From positions 134,754,200 to 134,818,199 of the forward strand of contig CM045770.1 of the NCBI GenBank assembly GCA_025200525.1: a stretch of 64,000 nucleotides of DNA. Direction: 5' to 3'. A program made the translations under genes and the position numbers. Origin of the DNA: Camellia lanceoleosa (taxonomy: Eukaryota > Streptophyta > Magnoliopsida > Ericales > Theaceae). Below, one piece after another: positions 57,526-64,000 of this stretch. How positions within the stretch are numbered: the first letter of the stretch is position 1; each line of letters opens with the position of its first letter. The notes beneath the pieces are model-generated. The model was given only the letters and a program-made list of their open reading frames with translations. It had not been told where the DNA came from and made no database searches.

Positions 57526-58797
57526 TAGAGTAATGCCATCTCCAATGGCAACTTGATCACTTCCTTGATAAGGTTGATAGTAGGAGAGATTGTGCAAATC
57601 ATTAGTCATATGACTAGTTGCAGCTAAGTCAATGATGATGATGATGCTATAGATGGAGCTGGGGATGAAGTAATATAGGCCTTAGGATTGATTGGATGTG
57701 TTGATATAGGAGGTCTATAAGTGGAAGATGAGTTATGCTACCTATTCTAAAAAGAAAAGTCCATTCTAAACCAACAACCTAGAGCAGTGTGGTTCACTTT
57801 TCCACAAATCTGACAAACGACAAAATTAGAGTTTGGTCTACCTCTTTGATATTGACCTCCTCGATCCTCTATGATATTGACTACTCTGTGAACCTCCTTG
57901 AAATCTACCACCCTCTCTACCTCTTGAAGAACTTGAGGACCTCTTTCTCGAAAAGAACCTCTATAGCCTCCTCTATAGTTGCTTCTAGTTGCAAAGTAGG
58001 CAAAGGGAATCTCTGAGGCATGTGTTTGCTCAAGTAAAGACAAAACATGAATGGATCCAAAACATAGTAAGGAAAACAAATCTTCCATAGAAATGTGATC
58101 AAATCGAGCTCTACTAAGGAAAACAAATCTTCCATAGAAATATGATCAAATCGAGCTCTACTAGCAATTTTGAAAGGATTATACTCATCTGGTAAACCAT
58201 TTAGAACTAACAGAACTAAATCCTCATCATCTACTGGTGATGATGCCAAAGCAAGTTGATCTGAGATAGCTTTGAATTGATTCAAATAATCCTCCATTGT
58301 TAAGCCTTTTTTAACAATTCGATTAAGTTTATTCTTCAATTGATGAATATAAGATCTGGAAAGAGAAGTAAATCGTTTGGCAAGAACAGTCCAAACCTCA
58401 TGACTTGTTTGACAATGAATTACAAAAGTGTAGACTGATGGAGATAATGTTGCAATTATACAGCTTAAGAGATGAGAATCGATGGTGATCCACTATGTAT
58501 AATATGGATTCAAAATTTCATGATTGCTAGAGTCAAGGATAACAGATGATGGACATACCTCTGAGCCATCAATATATCCAAGAAGCTTTGTAGCTTTCAA
58601 AATGTTGTGCAATTGACTCTTCCATACAATGTAATTGCTTTGCTTGAATCAAGCTTTGTAGTTACAAAAGCATTCAAATTTGAAATCAACAATGTAAGAT
58701 TTGCCAGAAGAGAGAAAGAAGAAAAATTTGAAGTACTCGAAGAATTTAGAGGTATGATCGTAGAGGTTGTTGCAGGAATAGGGTTTGGAGTAGCCAT
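57424..58797 (-). pseudogene. Copia gag, zinc knuckle and protease start (broken)
   Basis: From the ATG at 58795-58797 the minus strand gives MATPNPIPATTSTIIPLN, then after frame changes YIHQLKNKLNRIVKKGLTME and DEDLVLLVLNGLPDEYNPF, the UBN2-like gag core of Ale-type Copia. A Gly/Arg-rich stretch and a zinc knuckle CQICGKVNHTALGC (CX2CX4HX4C, about 57780-57822) follow. Then the protease start DLAATSHMTND (near 57610) and YQGSDQVAIGDGI; DLAAT replaces DSGAT. The Gypsy element interrupts just after this point (57525). A 47-bp tandem duplication at 58069-58162 shifts the frame within gag. Confidence 0.93.
58069..58162 (-). repeat. 47-bp tandem duplication in Copia gag
   Basis: Units 58069-58115 and 58116-58162 differ at one position (GAAATGTG versus GAAATATG). 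47 is not a multiple of three, so the duplication shifts the gag frame and repeats the HISMEDLFSLV peptide in a second frame. Confidence 0.95.
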
Positions 58798-58834
58798 TGA
58801 AGGATCGCTAAGAATATTTGCTCGTAGGAGCTTA

Positions 58835-58848
58835 GAGCTCTGATACCA
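58835..58848 (-). promoter_or_regulatory. Copia primer binding site
   Basis: TGGTATCAGAGCTC on the minus strand directly inside the 5' LTR: the classic plant Copia site complementary to initiator tRNA-Met. Confidence 0.95.
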
Positions 58849-59273
58849 TAAAGAAAATGTGATTCATTTCATTTAATACTGTTTATAGAGAGATCTAGAA
58901 CATTATATAGACATGTGATACAATTGCTTAACCATAACTACTATCTACTTAACCTAACCATAACTACTATCTACTTAACCCAACCATAACTACATGCATC
59001 TAACTATAATTCTAACAAACTAACAACTTACTCTGAGGAGGGTCAACTAAGGCTACAGGCTGCAACTCATATTGCAACCTTGACATGTATAGCTTGAGCT
59101 ACAGCTAAGCATGATCCACTTGATCTATCTGTGCCTTTGGTCGTGGCTAAGAAATTTGGTGAGGCTACACCCTTGGCTACGATTGCGACTGCAACCTTGA
59201 CCATGACTGTGACTGTGGTTGAGGTTGCCTTGTGTCTATGCTCAACTTGTCATCTTCATCAGTTATCTTATCA
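58849..59273 (-). repeat. Copia 5' LTR
   Basis: 425 bp. Starts on the minus strand at 59273 with TGATAAGATAACTGATGAAG and ends ...CACATTTTCTTTA, next to the primer binding site. Confidence 0.92.
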
Positions 59274-59752
59274 TTTTATTCTTTTAATTTGTTTAATTTT
59301 TTTCTACTCTATTGTGCTAGATGATTCTCTTTTTTTTTTTTTCTTTTTTTGTTTAAATCATAAAATTACCTTATTCTAATTTTTAATTTTTAACCCACTT
59401 TTTTATATAATAATATTTTTAAAAAAACATACATATAACAAATTAAATCATAAAAATTTATCGCCACAAAATTACCTTATTTAATAATATTTTAAATTAA
59501 GCATACATATATTTTTATGTATAACAAATTAATTTATTATCATAAAATTACCTTAATTAAGTGTAAATTTTTAACTTAATTTTTTATTGAATAACATTCT
59601 AAATTAGGACATTTATGGATAAAAAAAACTCTTAAGACTAAATAGATCAACATTCTCTCATATGAAATTTATGGATAAATTTTCCTATTTGTAAATTTCT
59701 ATCCAAATTTATAATTCAAATATAATTTTAAAAAACTAAGCTGAACTAGTGG
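59274..59752. repeat. AT-rich DNA related to 35590-35955 and 38150-38225
   Basis: 59345-59600 carries ACAAATTAAATCATAAAA, TTTTTAATTTTTAACCCAC and ATAACAAATTAATTTATTATC, as in the 124-bp repeat left of the Copia element. 59625-59690 (CTTAAGACTAAATAGATCAA then CATTCTCTCATATGAAAT) matches CTTAGAACTAAATGTATTAA then CATTCCTCCATATGAAAT at 38168. No gene is seen. Confidence 0.55.
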
Positions 59753-59822
59753 TTTTTTTTTTTTTTTTTTATCAACGGAAAAAAGAATATACATTAATGA
59801 AACCAAAGGATACACATCAATA
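59753..59822 (-). mobile_element. Poly-A-tailed retroposon 3' end, LINE-like
   Basis: The minus strand reads TTCATTAATGTATATTC...CCGTTGAT then an A run of 18. It is similar in layout to 33619-33660 and 62877-62925. Confidence 0.35.
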
Positions 59823-60791
59823 AAAAAAATAAAATAAAATAAAAATTTTAAAAACCGTGCAAAGATGCATAACGCGGAAGAAACCCTACATTTCAAATTA
59901 AGGTTGGATTTCATATATATATTTTATTTATTTTTCCTATGCTCCCAACTGTTTCAGTTTTCATTGATAATTCACATATGGAGATTGAGATTATGTTTTT
60001 GTTTCCATGATGCAATTATTACACATTCTTTTAATGTTCATATGGAGACCCTTGTGATGTTTTCTTCCCATGACCCATGCAATTGCCATACATTGTTCAT
60101 GCCTACCATTTTTTTTCTTCTCCTCTTTTCTGTCTCACTATTTTAATTTATTTAGGGTCAAAATTTTCATAGTATTTTCTCTTTTAATGCTCTTTATATG
60201 AGATAGTGAAGGAACAATGGATTAAGCTATATTCACATATCCAAAGCCATGAGTTCTCTTTCACTCATCAAAATCTAATTATACATGTTTTCCCCATCTT
60301 GTGAAAAGAAGATGTCTCAATTTAATATTTTCAGGAGAATTTCAGAAAAATGACAAAAGGAAAAATATATATATATATATATATATATTGTAAATTAATA
60401 GAGTGCGTGAGACATATGCTCAGTACAAATAAGAATTGTATTTTGCACTCCAATGATTGTAATTATCTGATATGTTTCTTAATTTTATTTTATTTTTTAA
60501 TATTCTACCAACACTTTAACTTGTTATGGTTCATTTGATATAAAATACTTAAAATACTAGTAGTCCATCCACCCATGCAATGCTCACGACAAATAGACAT
60601 ATAGTCCCCAAAAATGATTCTTAGCAATATATGATTACAAAATAGTTTCATGTATGTAACTGATAAACAAGAAAAAGAAAGAGAATAAATAAATAAATAA
60701 AAACCTATTCTAAATAAAATATTAAATAAAATCATCATATATTTGGAAATAAGATATTTGGTTTGGGAAATTTTTATTAACTTCATTTGGC

Positions 60792-60834
<43 letters not shown>

Positions 60835-61499
60835 TGTCTTATTTATATTTCCTATTCTTGTATGAAGCAATCACGGTGTCACATTCTTAATAATACACCC
60901 ATTCCTTTGGTAAAGTCCTGTTATAAATTCCTTACAGAGTAACACTACACAAAAGATGTATAACAAACATTGTACACATTGAAATTTATTTATGGGTTTC
61001 TCATCCATTTCTTCATTTTCTTGCTTCTGAGAGTGTCATGAATGTTGCAGGCATTAATGGAGTCATCACCAAAAGAGATCATGCCAGGTAAGAAGAGAAA
61101 TATAACATGTTCTATCATTGCAATACAAATTTTCTTGCATTTATTCGACACCATGCAATAGGAAACTTTAAAATTAAAATAAATAAATAGTTGAAGAATT
61201 CTAACTATGCACATTGATGTCAATGTCATTTATCATGATTTCTGGTGATATTGTCGATATTTTAGGTCACTTTTTTTAAATTTACATTGCTCACTTATTG
61301 CTGAAAATTCAAAACCTAGTAACACGTCCTTGAGTTTGTGTTCTACTCCTAGTGAGCATTATACCTATCCCTCATTTCAAAAGTCAAGGCTCTTTCGATG
61401 ATGAGTGTGCGGATTTGAAAATACTGACTTAGTCTTAAACCAGTTTATTCAATGCTAAGCATAATGAGCACAAGGACTTCAAAAGGACCTATTTTCATC
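59823..61499. other. Intergenic, microsatellites, no gene seen
   Basis: An AT run at 60366-60388 and a GA run at 60797-60831 are the only clear features. Frames at 59865-60146 and 60505-60870 are hydrophobic or low complexity and match nothing. Confidence 0.5.
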
Positions 61500-61755
61500 C
61501 TATGAACTTTAAGGGGCTTCCTTTGGGAAGAAGAGTTGGATTAGATTGGGTTTGGGATTATTTTAGTTACAAAAAGAATAAATAGGCTTTTTAGTCTAAT
61601 AAAATAAAATATCACATCTAACCCATAATCATTACATTATTTTTCTTACAAAAAGTCAAAAAAACCAAAGAAACCCTTCCCAAACGAGACTTTTTAGCCC
61701 CAGGTTAAAATAGCCAAAAAACTAAAAAGTTAACCCACTTCCCAAACAAACCCAA
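61500..61755. repeat. Imperfect inverted repeat, possible MITE
   Basis: The left side TTCCTTTGGGAAGAAGAGT, GGGTTTGGGA and AATAGGCTTTTTAGTCTAATAA has imperfect inverted partners to the right: TTGACTTTTTGT, CCCTTCCCAAACGAGACTTTTTAGCC and CACTTCCCAAACAAACCC. The latter two words are direct repeats of each other. The ends are not sharp. Confidence 0.35.
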
Positions 61756-62876
61756 AGTTTCATATTTAATTTCTAGAAGGTGAGATAGACACATTATTCT
61801 CTGGGCTTGAGCCAAAATTATGTTGAGATAACCTTTTCTTAAACACTTTGGTAGTACTCTTGAGGTTAAAATTATTTTGTGCATTGCAGTACCTTGTTTT
61901 TTGATTTAGGCCTATATGCTTAATAGCTTGGAAAAATTGTTTAGTGCACGCATGTGCACAAGAGAATATTACATTTTCAAAAGCCATTAATGTCCCTTTG
62001 AGCATAAAGCATCCTCTTTAGCCTACCCCATTGTCGCTCATCTCCTTTCCTCATGAAGTCCCATTGTCATCCCAGACCAAGCCCTTGAGTGGCAAGAGCC
62101 CTGTGCACTAAGTCTGCTCATTTTAAATTTTCAAAATAATTGCACAAACCCTAACAAACTCAAGCCTTCTAAGGAGCTTCACCAAGTTTTTAATAAAAAC
62201 TAACCGGGAAGAATAGAAAAATAAGCAGGAAAGCCTTCTCCATTGTTTATAGGCAAACTATCAAATAAACAACTATTAATGAACACCAAGCAAAAGCAAA
62301 CAATTTAAAGTAAAAAAGAAGATTAAATGAAAGTGTTTTGATGTTGTGTATCACATAGAGAGTACGAGTGATGGGGAAAAATTAATGAAGACTTTGATGG
62401 CTCTCTTTAGTTTTATTAGTACTTTGTAAGATCAATATTTTAAGCAAGGGAAGGACTGAAATGTTGACAAAAAAATAGGCAAACAAGCACTACAAAAAGT
62501 TGAAAACAAGAATATAAGGAGAGTAAGGAGGGGGGGGTCCTTATAAAAGTAGGCAGGGACAAAAACAGACATGATTAGAGTGGAATGTAAGTGTGCTAGG
62601 GAACATGATAAGAATAATTGGACTAAATAAATAGTCTCTTAGGTTTTCAGAATCATTAGGTCACCTTTGTACCCTATCAAGATTTCTGCTCCAAATATGC
62701 AGCACGATGAGAAGGATTCCGACAGCCATGGCCTCCACACACATCATCTTCGTCGCAACCTCATTTATCACTCTTTAGACCTAAGCAACTTATATGCACT
62801 ACTGATGAGATTCCAAGCTTGTTATGAACGAGTTAAATACTCGTTAGTTGTTAATTACTCCTTAATCATGTCACAT
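61756..62876. other. Intergenic, no gene recognised
   Basis: Slightly richer in GC around 62010-62110, but the frames there are short and match nothing known. A G run is at 62531-62538. Confidence 0.45.
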
Positions 62877-62925
62877 CTTTTTTCTTATCAGCAAAAAAAA
62901 TCTTTATTGATGAAGAAAAATATAC
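62877..62925 (-). mobile_element. Poly-A-tailed retroposon 3' end, LINE-like
   Basis: The minus strand reads TTCATCAATAAAGATTTTTT then TTGCTGATAAG and an A-rich tail: AATAAA followed by poly-A, as at 33619-33660. Confidence 0.35.
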
Positions 62926-63477
62926 ATTTCATATGAGATTACTAATCATATCACGTCTTACATACATTGTATACCTGAAAACTTAGATTGGAGTTTCTAA
63001 AACTGTAGCTAACAAATTTGCTGGATTCATTGTCAAAGCGATCACAAAGGAAAAGAAAAAAAATATATGTATTAAAAAAAATTATCCCTACAACCGAGCA
63101 AATTTACACAACATGGCACCTACAAATTTGCCACCTCTCTAACTCCAACACCAATGAAAAGATACTAAATATGCTTTCTGACCGGATCCTTTGTGGTGGT
63201 ATAATATAATCGTGCTTGACCTAACTTAGCCATTGTTTTCCAGTGATTGGTCTCCTTCTAGAGGACAAAAAGAAATTTAAGGCAATATATTACTACTAGT
63301 GTTGGACTGATCGGTTCATATTTTATAATAGTTTGTTTGAGTGGAACATTTGGGCTGAATCATGTGTCCATAGAAAAACTCAAAACATTTTCCCCACCTT
63401 TGGTAAGCAAGAAAAGTTTTCATTATTTGGATCTGTCTAGAATGTGTATTGGATATTGCATTCATATTGACCTTCTA

Positions 63478-63540
63478 GGTGGAATCAAACATAAAGACAT
63501 ACATTAAAATATTAGATTACTAGAGAAAAATTCAGCTAAT
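63478..63540 (+). repeat. Direct repeat, copy 1 of 2
   Basis: GGTGGAATCAAACATAAAGA then CATACATTAAA and, after a variable stretch, AGAGAAAAATTCAGC. The second copy starts about 461 bp further right and runs into the window end. Confidence 0.75.
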
Positions 63541-63555
63541 GCATTAAGTGTATAA

Positions 63556-63630
63556 AGGCAGTCTTGGCACAACGGTAAAGTTAATCCCATTGCAATTTAT
63601 GAGTTCAAAGCATAGAAACAGCCTTTATGT
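63556..63630 (+). mobile_element. tRNA-derived SINE remnant
   Basis: GGCAGTCTTGGCACAACGG then TAAAGTT has an A-box-like head. GAGTTCAAAGC at 63601 is a worn B box, and ATAGAAACAGCCT follows. This order (GGCAGCCTTGGCGCAA ... GTTCGA ... GGAAACAGCCTC) is that of a common plant SINE family, recalled from memory. The copy is truncated after the GAAACAGCCT motif. Confidence 0.65.
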
Positions 63631-63938
63631 AGGTGTTGAGTCACCAATTGTCCCGAAAACTTAAATTGTTAGATGATTTGCTAACAAGTTATATCAAGCT
63701 ATTCAACACCCTCCCTCATAGACAAATCCTGTCTTGCACATAAAGATGCAAACATTCATACATGTTTGAGATGAGAGACACCAACTGGAACCAAATGCCA
63801 ATAGAGACACTTGAACCAAGACATCTCCCAACTTGAGCTCTAATAGTATATTAAGCCACCAATTATCCAAAAAGCTTAACCTATTAGGAGATGGATCCAA
63901 CAAAATATATCAAGTTATGCGAAAGTGTTCAAATCTTT
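63630..63938. repeat. Two diverged direct copies of a TCACCAATTGTCC segment
   Basis: GAGTCACCAATTGTCCCGAA then AACTTAAATTG (from 63638) and AAGCCACCAATTATCCAAAA then AGCTTAACCTATT (from 63853) are related, about 215 bp apart. Each is followed by a word like TATATCAAG. They belong to the same larger direct-repeat structure as 63478-63540 and 63939-64000. Confidence 0.5.
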
Positions 63939-64000
63939 TGGGTGGAATCAAACATAAACACATACATTAAAGTAGTGGGTCATTAAAGAAAAAGTTTAGC
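63939..64000 (+). repeat. Direct repeat, copy 2 of 2, cut by window end
   Basis: GGGTGGAATCAAACATAAAC then ACATACATTAAAG and ATTAAAGAAAAAGTTTAGC, matching 63478-63540. It continues beyond the window. Confidence 0.7.

Larger units (their letters stand above)
40107..59273 (-). mobile_element. Copia retrotransposon, Ale/RE1-like, degenerate, interrupted
   Basis: LTRs at 40107-40463 and 58849-59273 share their whole order (GAAAATGTGATTMATTTCATT ... CTTATCA). TTTTA at 40102-40106 and 59274-59278 is a perfect TSD. On the minus strand the order is 5' LTR, PBS, gag with zinc knuckle, protease, integrase, reverse transcriptase, RNase H, polypurine tract, 3' LTR, which is Copia order. Without the Gypsy insertion (43550-57525 plus its 5-bp TSD) the element is about 5.19 kb, normal for an Ale-type Copia. 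The LTRs differ by several indels and the coding region has many stops, so it is old. The lineage name is inferred from the gag style. Confidence 0.95.

Overview
This window looks like repeat-rich intergenic DNA from a plant nuclear genome, probably a dicot. It is AT-rich, has no bacterial-type genes or operons, and holds plant-type Ty1/Copia and Ty3/Gypsy LTR retrotransposons, a tRNA-derived SINE, a CACTA end, hAT- and Tourist-like elements and many microsatellites. I found no intact protein-coding gene and no rRNA or tRNA gene. Almost all open frames are chance, low-complexity or tandem-repeat artefacts. The real coding traces are decayed retrotransposon polyproteins.

Layout. 1-2,700: LTR-like remnant and a minus-strand Copia gag-protease fragment. 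2,700-9,280: small repeats, a CCA-rich trinucleotide tract split by a solo LTR (4,411-6,267), a Copia LTR remnant, a tandem duplication and a CACTA end. 9,281-11,565: solo LTR with a perfect target-site duplication (TSD). 11,566-16,408: LTR-like DNA, a Tourist-like MITE, one unrecognised ORF and a SINE with a long TSD. 16,409-33,052: four solo LTRs of one long-LTR superfamily nested inside one another, plus a non-autonomous hAT element in the outermost. 33,053-40,106: AT-rich DNA with a 124-bp tandem repeat, a long foldback and MITEs. 40,107-59,273: a Copia element with TSD TTTTA whose protease region is split by a 13,976-bp Tat/Ogre-like Gypsy element (43,550-57,525, TSD TAGAG). 59,274-64,000: AT-rich DNA, retroposon tails, a SINE remnant and a direct repeat at the window edge.

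Working history. The long-LTR elements share the start TGTAGACA, a TATA box 360-650 bp inside, and a conserved TGGCGACTCT motif near the 3' end that matches the start of the family's own primer binding site. Most are now solo LTRs, implying repeated insertion followed by LTR-LTR recombination. The one copy with internal DNA keeps broken gag but no recognisable reverse transcriptase or integrase, and its 5' LTR has lost the TATA-bearing U3 part, so it appears dead and non-autonomous. The nested stack, its near-palindromic junctions, the promoter-proximal palindrome array and the PBS-like motif inside the LTRs are the observations most worth following.
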